Source: an uncultured Clostridia bacterium (GTDB taxonomy: Bacteria > Bacillota > Clostridia > TANB77 > CAG-508). Taken from it: a stretch of 64,000 nt of DNA. Below, piece after piece: positions 26,627 through 35,472 of this stretch (the first letter of the stretch is position 1; the number at the start of each line of letters is the position of its first letter). The notes under the pieces were generated by a model. The model did no database searches. It had not been told where the DNA came from and saw only the letters and a list, made by a program, of their open reading frames with translations. Location of the stretch: the NCBI GenBank assembly GCA_948485625.1, contig CAOMRW010000005.1:1-64000 (forward strand), given 5' to 3'. A program made the position numbers and the translations under genes.

Positions 26627-28048
26627 CTAATCTTTTCCTAATACATATGGATTTGCTTTTGTTCCATCTCCTCCTGATATATATACCCCTTCATTAAGTT
26701 CAACTATTGGTCTTATTCCCATACAATTATTCATCCCATAATCATTTGAAGGACTTGTACCTCCATAGTACATATTATCCATATTTCCATTTCCTGAAAT
26801 CCAATAGTTAAATCCTGTAAAATATAATGTTTCGTTTATTTCTGAACGATCTTCTATTACACGGATATTTTTTATATATTGTTTTTTATCTAATTCTTCA
26901 TCCTTATACATATCCCAATTTCTTCTGTTTATTTTTGTTCCATCAGCTAATTTCTCATATTTACCATTCTCTACTTCTGCCCATTTTCCACTTAGTAAAG
27001 TTGTTGCTCTAGCACCGTCAAATTGAGCACCCAAACTAAATACAAATGTTTCTGGTGACCCTGCATGTACCAATTTGCTAATATATATTTTTCCATCTTT
27101 ACTTTCACATTCTGCAATTTTCCATCCATCATAAGAAGATGCATCTACTCCTGAAGCACTAAGTACACTTTGGTTTCTATTTGTTACTATAGTTCTATCT
27201 TCAATTGACTCTTTATTGGCATTATCTTCTTTATAGGTAAATCCTCCAAATGTGAAATTTAATCCACTTGAATCTTTTAATTTGTATGTTGCATTAATAT
27301 TTCTATTTTTATTAATATCATATAAATAGTTATTTTCTAATTCTTCAATTTCCTCTTGTGTCCAGTCTCCAGCGTCATATTTTACATATCCTGCATATAC
27401 TTCATATACTGTTACTGTATATGTATATATTGTCTTATAATCTTCTCCATCAACTGTTACTATAATAGTAAATTTATAAGTCCCATTTGAATTTATTGGT
27501 GTTACATATCTTTCATCTATTAAATTTACATTTCCCTTATCACAAGTTACTGATTTTATAGTTCCACCTTCTATATTTGCTTTAAAACTAATGTATAATT
27601 CCTTATTATCTTTTTGTGAATTTGCTATAATTGCTTCACCTGTTCCATTACTGTTTTCAACTACTTTAGCTTCAGTAATTTGAGCTTGTGGTCCTACTAA
27701 TGTTACATTTCCTTTTTCATCTACTTCAAATGTATCTTTGTTTATTGTTACTGTAATAGGAAATTCATCTCCTATTATATTCGCTTCTGGAATGCTTTTA
27801 TTGATATTATCTTTTAATTTTTCTAAATCTAATTTTCCATCATTCCCATAACTAGCAAATACTTCTAATTGTATTCTCTCTTTTGAATCTGCTTTTAAAG
27901 TTTCTGTTTTTGCATCTTTTGCTTTTTCAAATAATCCACTTCCTGTTAGACTTGCTATTGATATCCCTGCTAATATTAGTAATATTATTATTGTTATTAC
28001 TAATGCTATTAGTGTTATTCCTTTTTCTTTTTTTAGTGTGTTCCCCAT
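26627..28048 (-). CDS. prepilin-like secreted protein with Ig-like and C-terminal surface domain
   Basis: A 473-residue protein with the same N-terminal cassette as two other genes here: KEKGITLIALVITIII, a hydrophobic helix (about 9-33) and LTGSGLFEKAKDAK. A region around residues 125-205 looks like a beta-sandwich (TFKANIEGG, YKFTIIVTVDG). The C-terminal 200 residues contain WKIAECESKDGKIYISKLVHAG and end in GIRPIVELNEGVYISGG and DGTKANPYVLGKD, a closing pattern I associate with secreted clostridial prepilin-like proteins. The ATG at 28048 is chosen for its AGGAGGAA site. The ligand is unknown. Confidence 0.8.
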   Translation of the reverse strand: MGNTLKKEKGITLIALVITIIILLILAGISIASLTGSGLFEKAKDAKTETLKADSKERIQLEVFASYGNDGKLDLEKLKDNINKSIPEANIIGDEFPITVTINKDTFEVDEKGNVTLVGPQAQITEAKVVENSNGTGEAIIANSQKDNKELYISFKANIEGGTIKSVTCDKGNVNLIDERYVTPINSNGTYKFTIIVTVDGEDYKTIYTYTVTVYEVYAGYVKYDAGDWTQEEIEELENNYLYDINKNRNINATYKLKDSSGLNFTFGGFTYKEDNANKESIEDRTIVTNRNQSVLSASGVDASSYDGWKIAECESKDGKIYISKLVHAGSPETFVFSLGAQFDGARATTLLSGKWAEVENGKYEKLADGTKINRRNWDMYKDEELDKKQYIKNIRVIEDRSEINETLYFTGFNYWISGNGNMDNMYYGGTSPSNDYGMNNCMGIRPIVELNEGVYISGGDGTKANPYVLGKD

Positions 28049-28196
28049 TATTTTTCCTCCTATGTATATTTTTTCCATATATTTTTTTTATATGCATTTT
28101 TTATAAAATCATTATACTTTACTATATAGTATTTGTAAATACCTTATTAGTAAATTTATTTTATATTAGAATTACATACTGTAAGGAGTATATTAT

Positions 28197-28427
28197 ATGA
28201 TAAATTTTAATATAGAACAATTTCTAAAAAAGAAAAAGAAGTCTAAATACTGGCTTTGTCAGAATATGAATATTACTAATAGAAATTTAAATAGAATTAT
28301 AAATGGAGAAACAACATCAATTTCTTTCAGATATCTTGAAGAATTATGTGAGCTTTTGGATTGTTCTTTATCTGAATTAATTAATATTGAAAAAGATGCT
28401 CAACTTAAGCACCTTTTTCAATATTAA
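28197..28427 (+). CDS. small XRE-family helix-turn-helix regulator
   Basis: A 76-residue Cro/C1-type DNA-binding protein: one helix-turn-helix domain with WLCQNMNITNRNLNRIINGETTSISFRYLEELCELLDCS and a short C-terminal tail (the motif spans about residues 19-57). An AAGGAG site precedes the ATG. It is divergent from the prepilin-like gene at 28048 with about 150 bases between them, so it could control that gene or itself. No ligand domain is present. Confidence 0.88.
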   Translation: MINFNIEQFLKKKKKSKYWLCQNMNITNRNLNRIINGETTSISFRYLEELCELLDCSLSELINIEKDAQLKHLFQY

Positions 28428-28446
28428 TCATAAAACTTGTCTTCTC

Positions 28447-29022
28447 CTATATAGTTGTGGGAAATGCACTATTTCCACCATTTCTAATGAATTCTTTATA
28501 CATAGCATCAATGTCTTTGCAATCTGGTATGCATTTATCCCATTCTTGTCCATAAATACTATTAAAAGCTAAAATCAACTCTAGTTTTAGCCAATCCTCA
28601 TTATAAATACATGTAAGTATACTTCCAATTTTGTTTACCATATATTTATTTAGCTTTTTCATATCAGCTTGGGAAAACTTGTCTTCACTATGCATATCTT
28701 CTATTGGTCCATTTCTAAATATATAATGAGTTATTGCCTTTGCCATCTTATCCATGTTTTCTTTATCTAATAATCTTTTTTTTGATTCTTCATTTATCCC
28801 TTTAAATAAATCCATAGATTTTAATTGTCTTTGAACTGTGGACATCCTATTTATATTCCATTTATCTCTTTTATATTTCACTTTTCCTTTTGATACATTA
28901 TATAATTCTGCAATCATTGAGTCTGGTATGTTTTCATCAAATAATCCTTCTAGTTCTTCTTTTGTTATATCTCCCCATTTTAATTGTTCTTTCTTTTTTA
29001 ATAATTCTTGATATATAGGCAT
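28447..29022 (-). CDS. hypothetical 191-residue protein with helix-turn-helix-like N-terminus
   Basis: I do not recognise this as a named family. The first 70 residues are helical and include a segment that could be a helix-turn-helix (ITKEELEGLFDENIPDSMIAELYNVSKGKVKYKRDKW lies within about 19-55). The rest is helical, with EDWLKLELILAFNSIYGQEWDKC near the C-terminus. It is cytosolic with no membrane segment. The ATG has an AAAGGAGA site. It converges with the small XRE gene and is divergent from the por operon. Confidence 0.65.
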   Translation of the reverse strand: MPIYQELLKKKEQLKWGDITKEELEGLFDENIPDSMIAELYNVSKGKVKYKRDKWNINRMSTVQRQLKSMDLFKGINEESKKRLLDKENMDKMAKAITHYIFRNGPIEDMHSEDKFSQADMKKLNKYMVNKIGSILTCIYNEDWLKLELILAFNSIYGQEWDKCIPDCKDIDAMYKEFIRNGGNSAFPTTI

Positions 29023-29144
29023 ATTATTTTCTCCTTTTACTTTTATAAAAATATAAAAATATTATATCAAATAAAATGTATTTAATCAATTCTTACTTGT
29101 GTTATATTTCGTGTTTTTCTGACCTAATCGTACAAAAATATCCC

Positions 29145-29173
29145 TTGACATCACTATCCTTTTGGAATATACT
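29145..29173 (+). promoter_or_regulatory. sigma-A type promoter of the por operon
   Basis: TTGACA at 29145-29150 and TATACT at 29168-29173 are exactly 17 bases apart. The first gene of the operon starts 73 bases downstream of the -10. Confidence 0.82.
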
Positions 29174-29245
29174 AAACACATAAAATCTGTTAAATATACT
29201 ATGTTTTTTGGCAGATTTAGCAATATTAAAAAAGGAGGCATTTGC

Positions 29246-29824
29246 ATGAATGACTTAATAGAAATTAGATGGCATGGTAGAGGTGGCCAAGGTGCTAAAA
29301 CAGCATCATTATTGTTAGCTGATGCAGCATTTAATACTGGTAAATATATTCAAGGATTTCCAGAATATGGACCAGAAAGAATGGGAGCACCAATTACTGC
29401 ATATAACAGAATTAGTGATAAACCTATAACAGTTCATAGCAATATTTATGAACCAGATTATGTAGTTGTAGTTGATGATACCCTTCTAGAAACAGTTCCT
29501 GTTACAGAGGGGCTAAAAGAGACAGGAGCAATTGTAATTAATACAACTAAATCTCCAGAATATTTAAAGAAAGTTTTAAATGGATATAATGGTAGTATTT
29601 ATACTATAGATGCAAGAAAAATATCAACAGAAGCACTTGGAAAATATTTTCCAAATACTCCAATGCTAGCTTCAATAGTAAAAGTAAGTGGAATTATGAC
29701 AGATGAAGCTTTATTAGAAGATATGAAAACTTCATTTAAGCATAAATTTGCTAAGAAGCCTGAAGTAATAGAAGGAAATATGAAAGCTTTAGAAATGGCT
29801 TTAAACGAAATTAAAAAAATTTAG
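29246..29824 (+). CDS. porC: 2-oxoacid:ferredoxin oxidoreductase gamma subunit
   Basis: The gamma subunit of a four-subunit oxidoreductase that converts a 2-oxoacid (most likely pyruvate) plus CoA to acyl-CoA and CO2 while reducing ferredoxin. The 192-residue protein has the signature WHGRGGQGAKTAS near residue 9, GFPEYGPERMGAP around 40-52, and DYVVVVDDTLL. The ATG at 29246 is selected for its AAAGGAGG site. The order gamma-delta-alpha-beta follows on the plus strand. 2-Ketoisovalerate as substrate cannot be excluded from sequence alone. Confidence 0.92.
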   Translation: MNDLIEIRWHGRGGQGAKTASLLLADAAFNTGKYIQGFPEYGPERMGAPITAYNRISDKPITVHSNIYEPDYVVVVDDTLLETVPVTEGLKETGAIVINTTKSPEYLKKVLNGYNGSIYTIDARKISTEALGKYFPNTPMLASIVKVSGIMTDEALLEDMKTSFKHKFAKKPEVIEGNMKALEMALNEIKKI

Positions 29825-29923
29825 GAATTGGGGACGGGTTAAAAATCCTCATTTCAAAGAAAGGGTTAATTTTTAAATAACTATAATTTTTAAATGGGGA
29901 TTTTTAACCCGTCCCCAATTCCT
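29823..29923. repeat. 32-bp inverted repeat (GGGGACGGGTT family) inside the por operon
   Basis: Arms 29823-29854 (AGGAATTGGGGACGGGTTAA onward) and 29892-29923 are reverse complements with one or two mismatches, around about 37 AT-rich bases. The element fills the gap between the gamma and delta subunit genes and ends just before the delta ribosome binding site. It resembles the element at 10377-10483 in its GGGGACG core. Confidence 0.85.
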
Positions 29924-29939
29924 AAGGAGGGAGAAAATC

Positions 29940-30245
29940 ATGACTAATATAAATAAAAATACACCTATTGATGATTTAACAATAGGCGGAAATATTTATG
30001 AAGCAGGTAATGCTAGAGAATTTAAAACAGGTGATTGGAGAAGTGTTAGACCTATCTGGTTAGAAGAAAAATGCAAACAATGCGGTCTATGTTTTCCAGT
30101 TTGTCCTGATAATGCAATTCCTGTGTGTAAAGATTCTTTAAAAAGAACTGATTATAATTACGATTATTGCAAAGGTTGTGGCGTATGTGCTAAAGCTTGC
30201 CCATTTGCTGCAATAGAAATGAAGGAAGAAGGTGTAGATGAATAA
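29940..30245 (+). CDS. porD: 2-oxoacid:ferredoxin oxidoreductase delta subunit (2[4Fe-4S])
   Basis: A 101-residue ferredoxin-like subunit that passes electrons from the catalytic core. It has two CxxCxxCxxxCP motifs, CKQCGLCFPVCP and CKGCGVCAKACP, each binding one [4Fe-4S] cluster. GGAGGGAG precedes the ATG. It overlaps the alpha subunit start by one base (TAATG), so the two are coupled. It is separated from the gamma subunit by a palindromic element. Confidence 0.95.
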   Translation: MTNINKNTPIDDLTIGGNIYEAGNAREFKTGDWRSVRPIWLEEKCKQCGLCFPVCPDNAIPVCKDSLKRTDYNYDYCKGCGVCAKACPFAAIEMKEEGVDE

Positions 30246-31435
30246 TGAGTATAAGAGAAAGATTAAGTGGTAATGAAGCTGTTGCTACTGCAATGAAACA
30301 AATAAACCCTGATGTTGTTGCTGCATTTCCCATTACACCATCAACAGAAATTCCTCAATATTTTTCAACATTTGTTGCAAATGGTTCAGTTGATACTGAA
30401 TTTGTTGCAGTTGAAAGTGAACATAGTGCTATGAGTGCTTGTATAGGTGCACAATCAGCTGGTTCAAGAGCTATGACTGCTACTTCTGCTAATGGTCTAT
30501 CATTAATGTGGGAGATGATTTATATAGCTTCTAGTTTAAGACTTCCAATAGTTTTAAATCTAGTAAATAGAGCTGTATCTGGACCTTTAAATATACATTG
30601 TGACCATTCTGATGCAATGGGTGTTAGAGATGCTGGTTGGATTATGCTATTTTCAGAAAATAATCAAGAGGCTTATGATAATAATTTAATGGCTCATAAA
30701 ATTGCTGAAAATGAAAATGTTCAACTTCCTGTAATGATTTGTCAAGATGGTTTTATAACTTCACATTCAATTGAGAATATTGAATTAGAAGAAGATTCAG
30801 AAGTTAAGAAATTTGTTGGTGAATATCATCCTGAACATTATTTATTAAATAAAAAAGAGCCTCTAGCAGTAGGTCCTTTAGATTTACAATCATATTTATT
30901 TGAACATAAAGCACAACAAGGCGAAGCTATGAAAGCAGCAAAACAAGTTATTTTAGATGTATCTAAAGATTTTGAAAAATGGACTGGTAGACATTATAGC
31001 CTATTTGAAGAATATAAGCTAGATGATGCTGAAGTTGCTATAGTTTGTATGAATTCAACTGCTGGTACTACAAAATCAGTTGTAGATAGCCTAAGAGAAA
31101 ATGGTGTAAAAGCTGGTCTTTTAAAAATAAGAGTTTACAGACCATTTCCAGGTGAAGAAGTGGCCAATGCTTTACAACATTTAAAAGCTATTGCAGTATT
31201 AGATAGAGCTGATTCATTAAACGCTGTAGGTGGTGCATTATTTGAAGATGTAACTTCTAGTATGTATGTTTATAAGAAAAATGTTCCTGTTGTAAATTAT
31301 GTTTATGGAATTGGTGGTAGAGATACTACTGAAAAAGATATTGAATCAGTATATGCAGATTTATCTGAGATTGTTTCAAATGGAAAAGTTGAAAATCCAT
31401 ATAGATATTTAGGATTAAGAAAGGGGGCTAAATAA
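30245..31435 (+). CDS. porA: 2-oxoacid:ferredoxin oxidoreductase alpha subunit
   Basis: A 396-residue alpha subunit with the pyrimidine-binding TPP fold. It shows AAFPITPSTEIPQ near residue 25, VESEHSAMSACIGAQSAGSR around 57-76, and LPIVLNLVNRAVSGPLNIHCDHSDAM, all characteristic of PorA/VorA. The C-terminal domain has LKIRVYRPFPGEE and VLDRADSLNAVGG. It follows porD with a one-base overlap and precedes porB by one base, forming a tight operon. Confidence 0.94.
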   Translation: MSIRERLSGNEAVATAMKQINPDVVAAFPITPSTEIPQYFSTFVANGSVDTEFVAVESEHSAMSACIGAQSAGSRAMTATSANGLSLMWEMIYIASSLRLPIVLNLVNRAVSGPLNIHCDHSDAMGVRDAGWIMLFSENNQEAYDNNLMAHKIAENENVQLPVMICQDGFITSHSIENIELEEDSEVKKFVGEYHPEHYLLNKKEPLAVGPLDLQSYLFEHKAQQGEAMKAAKQVILDVSKDFEKWTGRHYSLFEEYKLDDAEVAIVCMNSTAGTTKSVVDSLRENGVKAGLLKIRVYRPFPGEEVANALQHLKAIAVLDRADSLNAVGGALFEDVTSSMYVYKKNVPVVNYVYGIGGRDTTEKDIESVYADLSEIVSNGKVENPYRYLGLRKGAK

Positions 31436-31436
31436 A

Positions 31437-32390
31437 ATGGCATATAATTTAAAAGAAGTTGTAGCAAATAAGCCTTCAAGATTTACAGAAGGACATAGAA
31501 TGTGTGCAGGATGTGGCGCACCAGTCGTAGCAAGACATATCCTAAGAGCCTTAAAAGAAGAAGACCATGCAGTAATAGCAGGTGCAACAGGTTGTATGGA
31601 AGTATCAACATTTATATATCCATATACAGCTTGGACAGATTCATTTATTCATACAGCATTTGAATGTGCAGGAGCTACATTATCAGGTGCAGAAGCTGCT
31701 TATAAGTCACTTAAAAAACAAGGAAAATTACCAGAAGACGAACACACAAAATTCATCGCATTTGGTGGAGATGGTGGAACATATGATATAGGAATCCAAT
31801 CATTATCAGGAGCAATGGAAAGAGGTCATGACATGTTATATGTATGTTATGACAATGGAGCATACATGAACACAGGTATACAACGTTCATCAGCAACACC
31901 ACAATTTGCTGACACAACAACATCACCTGCTGGAAAAGTAATTCCAGGGAAAATGCAAACAAGGAAAGATTTGACAAAAATAATGGTAGGACATCATCTA
32001 CCATATGTAGCACAAACAGCAGCAATAAACAATATGAAAGATTTATATGAAAAAGCTGAAAAAGCTATTTACACAGAAGGTCCAACATTTTTAAATGTCA
32101 TGGCTCCATGTCCAAGAGGATGGGGATATGCAACAGAAGATTTAATGCAAATTAATAAATTAGCTGTTGAAACATGTTATTGGCCTTTATACGAAGTAGT
32201 TGATGGTGTTTACCATATAACTTACAAACCAGTAAAAAAACTTCCAATAGAAGAATTCTTAAAACCTCAAAAAAGATTTAAACATATGTTTAAACCTGGA
32301 AATGAATGGATGATTGAAGAATTCCAAAAAGAAGTTGATAAGAGATGGCAAGAATTATTGGATTTAGAAGAGATTACAAATAAAAATTAA
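31437..32390 (+). CDS. porB: 2-oxoacid:ferredoxin oxidoreductase beta subunit
   Basis: A 317-residue beta subunit binding thiamine diphosphate. It has HRMCAGCGAP at the N-terminus (cluster ligands), GATGCMEVS, the metal/TPP motif GGDGGTYDIG, then CYDNGAYMNTGIQRSSATP. The conserved NVMAPCPRGW lies near residue 220, and the C-terminal tail is typical of PorB. It is the last gene of the operon and is followed by a REP-like repeat at 32395. A small ferredoxin gene on the opposite strand about 960 bases on could be its electron acceptor. Confidence 0.94.
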   Translation: MAYNLKEVVANKPSRFTEGHRMCAGCGAPVVARHILRALKEEDHAVIAGATGCMEVSTFIYPYTAWTDSFIHTAFECAGATLSGAEAAYKSLKKQGKLPEDEHTKFIAFGGDGGTYDIGIQSLSGAMERGHDMLYVCYDNGAYMNTGIQRSSATPQFADTTTSPAGKVIPGKMQTRKDLTKIMVGHHLPYVAQTAAINNMKDLYEKAEKAIYTEGPTFLNVMAPCPRGWGYATEDLMQINKLAVETCYWPLYEVVDGVYHITYKPVKKLPIEEFLKPQKRFKHMFKPGNEWMIEEFQKEVDKRWQELLDLEEITNKN

Positions 32391-32394
32391 AATT

Positions 32395-32430
32395 ATTGGG
32401 GATTGGGGGCCAGGTCTCTAATCCCCACTT
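32395..32430. repeat. REP-like repeat, left flank of the transposase gene
   Basis: TTGGGGATTGGGGGCCAGGT followed by a short hinge and ATCCCCACTTTT. It is inverted relative to the copy at 33316-33350, so the two bracket the REP-associated transposase gene. Its end abuts the transposase stop codon. Confidence 0.88.
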
Positions 32431-33186
32431 TTATAGTTTACTTTTTAATCTACAAATTCTGTTTTTTCCTATTTTTAATGCATTTGCTATTTCTTTATCA
32501 CTTAAATTTGTATTGTTTTCTAAGTCTAATATAAGTTGAATTAATAAGTTATTTTCTTTTGTTATTATTTCTGTTGTAATTATTTTGTTTTTTATTTTAA
32601 ATTCTTCAATTATTTCTTTAGGATTTTTTATTCGTTTATATTTTTTCAGATACATTTCTGAATAATATTTATGCAAATTTTCAACTTTTTCCTTATAATC
32701 ATATGTTTTAAAAATCATATATGCATTGTCCTTTTTTATCTTCCCTTTAATATATTTACTATATGAAGAAAATTTGTAATCAATGGGATTTTTAACTATA
32801 TTGGCTTTTACAGGATTAAAATGTATATATGCTATTGTATTATACAAATGTGCTTCATCTTTTATCTGTTCACATCTATACCTACCTCTAAACACGTATC
32901 CTACTCTTTCTTCAATCTTATTATATATCTGAGCAAATGCTTGATTTATTTTATGCATTAATTTTGAAACATCTTCTATTTCTGAATAATTTAATAATAT
33001 ATGTGTATGATTGTCCATAATTACATATGCTAATAATTTCGAGTTATATTCATTTATATTTTCACTTAATAATTTTATATATAAATTTTTATAAAAATCT
33101 TTTTTAAAAATATTTTCTTTATTTATTCCTTGAACCATTATATGTAAAAAAGAAGATGTATAATATTTTCTATTTACTCTTGACAT
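32431..33186 (-). CDS. REP-associated tyrosine transposase (RAYT, Y1/HUH family)
   Basis: A 251-residue single-domain HUH transposase of the kind that mobilises REP palindromes. It shows the metal-binding His-x-His in MDNHTHILL (H60 and H62), a likely catalytic tyrosine in NQAFAQIYNK (Y88), and the family motif GYVFRGRYRCEQI with YIHFNPVKA. The C-terminus has a helix-turn-helix-like end (LSDKEIANALKIGKNRICRL). The ATG at 33186 is chosen for its AAAGGAG site. Inverted REP-like repeats sit on both sides, and related repeats occur at three other places in the window, so this protein is the natural candidate for spreading them. Confidence 0.92.
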   Translation of the reverse strand: MSRVNRKYYTSSFLHIMVQGINKENIFKKDFYKNLYIKLLSENINEYNSKLLAYVIMDNHTHILLNYSEIEDVSKLMHKINQAFAQIYNKIEERVGYVFRGRYRCEQIKDEAHLYNTIAYIHFNPVKANIVKNPIDYKFSSYSKYIKGKIKKDNAYMIFKTYDYKEKVENLHKYYSEMYLKKYKRIKNPKEIIEEFKIKNKIITTEIITKENNLLIQLILDLENNTNLSDKEIANALKIGKNRICRLKSKL

Positions 33187-33315
33187 TGAACTCCTTTCTA
33201 ATTTTAAAATTATTATTATTGGGTATATTTTAACGAAATATTTCTTGATATAATATATTTTTTTGATATAAAATTGAAACTTGAAAATAAAGACCATGTA
33301 TTTGTCTTTATTTTA

Positions 33316-33350
33316 GTGGGGATTGAAGACCTGGCCCCCAATCCCCACTT
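33316..33350. repeat. REP-like repeat, right flank of the transposase gene
   Basis: AGTGGGGATTGAAGACCTGG then CCCCCAATCCCCACT. It is the inverted counterpart of 32395-32430, differing at about two positions. It lies between the transposase upstream region and the ferredoxin stop codon. Confidence 0.88.
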
Positions 33351-33352
33351 TT

Positions 33353-33523
33353 TTATTCTTCTACTGGTGCTTCAACAGGGCAAACTCCTGCACATGTTCC
33401 ACATGATATACATGCAGATTGATCTATAACAAATCTTTCATCACCTTGTGATATACATCCTACTGGGCATTCTCCAGCACATGCTCCACATGATATACAT
33501 TTATCTGTAATTTTATATGCCAT
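33353..33523 (-). CDS. 2[4Fe-4S] ferredoxin
   Basis: A 56-residue clostridial-type ferredoxin with two complete cluster motifs, CISCGACAGECP and CISCGTCAGVCP, each with a further distal cysteine or proline in the usual place (GC after the first). It carries low-potential electrons, for example from the oxidoreductase encoded nearby or to hydrogenases. An AGGAGGTG site precedes the ATG at 33523. The gene is monocistronic, and its 3' end touches a REP-like repeat. Confidence 0.95.
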   Translation of the reverse strand: MAYKITDKCISCGACAGECPVGCISQGDERFVIDQSACISCGTCAGVCPVEAPVEE

Positions 33524-33582
33524 TCTTTTCACCTCCTAAGACTTATCTATTAATCATATGTATACTTTCTATATATTTTTGA

Positions 33583-34500
33583 TTAATTGGCTTTATTTGA
33601 TATTTTCTTATCTTCTTGTTCTAATTTTTCTAATTCTTCTAACTCTTTTTTATTTTGTAATTCTTCCTCATTTATTTGTTCTCTTACTACATCTTTTATG
33701 ATTTTTACATCTTTTGCATCATATTTTTTATATGTGTATCCTTCTTCGTTTCTTAGTTTTACTCTTATTTTTTCTTTTAAAATTTCTATACTGTCTACTT
33801 CTCCTTCTCCATCTTCTGTTTTTACTATTGCTCCTATATTAGGTAGCTTTTGTAGTTTTTCTTCATATACATCATTTTCATATTTTAAGCAACACATAAG
33901 TCTTCCACAATTTCCTGATATTTTAGATGGGTTTAGTGATATATTTTGTTCTTTTGCCATTTTTATTGATACTGTTTCAAAATCGCTTAGAAATGTACAA
34001 CAACATAGTTCTCTTCCACATACTCCATTTCCGCCTATTCTTTTTACTTCGTCTCTTACTCCTATTTGTCTTAGTTCTATTCTTGTTTTATAAATAGCTG
34101 CTAAGTCTCTTACTAAGTCTCTAAAGTCTATTCTTCCATCTGCTGTAAAATAGAATAAAATTTTGCTATTATCAAATTTACATTCAACTTCTGTTAGTAC
34201 CATATTTAATTTATGTTCTTTTATTTTTTCTTCGCATATTTTGAATGCTTCTTTTTCTATCTTTTTACATTCTTCATGTCTTTTGTTATCTTTGTTTGTT
34301 GCTATTCTTAGTATCTTTTTTAGTGGTGCTACTATTTTGTCATCTTCTACATATCTGTTAGGAATTAATACTTCTGCATATTCTTCTCCTTGTGATGTTT
34401 CAACTATTACTTTGTCTCCTTTTTTTACTTTTAGTCCTTTTGGATTGAAAAAGTATATTTTTCCTAGTTTCTTAAATCTTATTCCTATTATATTTTTCAA
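33583..34500 (-). CDS. ricT: RicT/YaaT (PSP1-domain) regulatory complex protein
   Basis: A 305-residue PSP1-domain protein corresponding to B. subtilis YaaT (RicT), part of a complex that affects mRNA cleavage by RNase Y, and sporulation and biofilm entry. The PSP1 core lies in residues 1-190. The cysteine cluster CGRELCCCTFL and GNCGRLMCCLKYE (about 160-205) is the set of ligands proposed for the Fe-S clusters of the complex. A lysine/glutamate-rich C-terminal tail follows. It is directly downstream of holB by 17 bases, the standard Firmicutes arrangement. Confidence 0.92.
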   Translation of the reverse strand: MKNIIGIRFKKLGKIYFFNPKGLKVKKGDKVIVETSQGEEYAEVLIPNRYVEDDKIVAPLKKILRIATNKDNKRHEECKKIEKEAFKICEEKIKEHKLNMVLTEVECKFDNSKILFYFTADGRIDFRDLVRDLAAIYKTRIELRQIGVRDEVKRIGGNGVCGRELCCCTFLSDFETVSIKMAKEQNISLNPSKISGNCGRLMCCLKYENDVYEEKLQKLPNIGAIVKTEDGEGEVDSIEILKEKIRVKLRNEEGYTYKKYDAKDVKIIKDVVREQINEEELQNKKELEELEKLEQEDKKISNKAN

Positions 34501-34517
34501 ATCTTTACTTCCCCTTT

Positions 34518-35408
34518 TTAATTAACTTCTTCCCATAATTTGAATAACATATTATCTATGTTCATATCATAATTTGCATTTGATTTTAGTCTTTTTTTTG
34601 TTTCTTCTACAATTTGTATGCAATTTGCATATTTGCTTTTCTTCCTTGCTAAGTCACTAAGTACTATATTTATATAATCAAGTATTTCTGTTTTTTCATC
34701 TTTTGTTTTATATATTATTTCTGACATATTTAAAATGTCTATTTTGTCTTTTTTTTCTAAATTGTATATGATTTGTTCTATTTTTTCATATTCATCTTGT
34801 TTTTCTTTTAGTTCTATTGCTCTTCCTATACTTCCTTGAAAGGCTTTTATTATAATGTTGCTGTTTATTTTTGTTTTGTAATTTTCTTCTAAGTATTTTT
34901 CAATTTCTTCATTTGGTATTTTATCAAAATGTAATATCATACATCTTGATTTTATTGTACTTAGAAATGCACTTTCATTTGCTCCTATAAGAATTATTGT
35001 TACATATTCTGGTGGCTCTTCTAATGTTTTTAATAAGCAATTTTGTGCTTCTCTTGTCATTTTATCACTGTCATTTATTATATAAACTTTTTTATTAGAA
35101 ATTATTGGTTTTTCTGCAACTTTATTTTGAAATTCTCTTATTTGTTCTATTTTTATGCTGTTTCCATCTGGTTCTATCATTTTGAAGTCAGGGTTGTTAT
35201 TTGTATCAAATTCTATACATGATTTGCATTTATTACAGTACTTGTTTTCATCTGTACATAAAATCATTTTTGCAAATTCTATTGCTATTAGTTTCTTTCC
35301 AATTCCTTGTGTTCCAATAAAAAGATAACTATGTGATGTTTTATTTGATTCTATTGATTTCTGCAATGATTGTTTTATTTTTTCATTTCCTAGTATATTA
35401 TTAAACAT
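34518..35408 (-). CDS. holB: DNA polymerase III delta' subunit
   Basis: A 296-residue clamp-loader subunit. It shows an AAA+ fold with HSYLFIGTQGIGKK (residues about 26-39, a modified P-loop), the four-cysteine zinc module CTDENKYCNKCKSC, KVYIINDSDKMTREAQNCLLKTLEEPP and the sensor SRC motif. It cooperates with delta and tau to load the sliding clamp. It precedes ricT in an operon. The usual tmk gene upstream is replaced by lepB at some distance. Confidence 0.94.
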   Translation of the reverse strand: MFNNILGNEKIKQSLQKSIESNKTSHSYLFIGTQGIGKKLIAIEFAKMILCTDENKYCNKCKSCIEFDTNNNPDFKMIEPDGNSIKIEQIREFQNKVAEKPIISNKKVYIINDSDKMTREAQNCLLKTLEEPPEYVTIILIGANESAFLSTIKSRCMILHFDKIPNEEIEKYLEENYKTKINSNIIIKAFQGSIGRAIELKEKQDEYEKIEQIIYNLEKKDKIDILNMSEIIYKTKDEKTEILDYINIVLSDLARKKSKYANCIQIVEETKKRLKSNANYDMNIDNMLFKLWEEVN

Positions 35409-35472
35409 CCTAACTCCTTATATATCTCTTACATTATAATTTAGCAAGATATAGTTTTCTTCTATTTTATTA

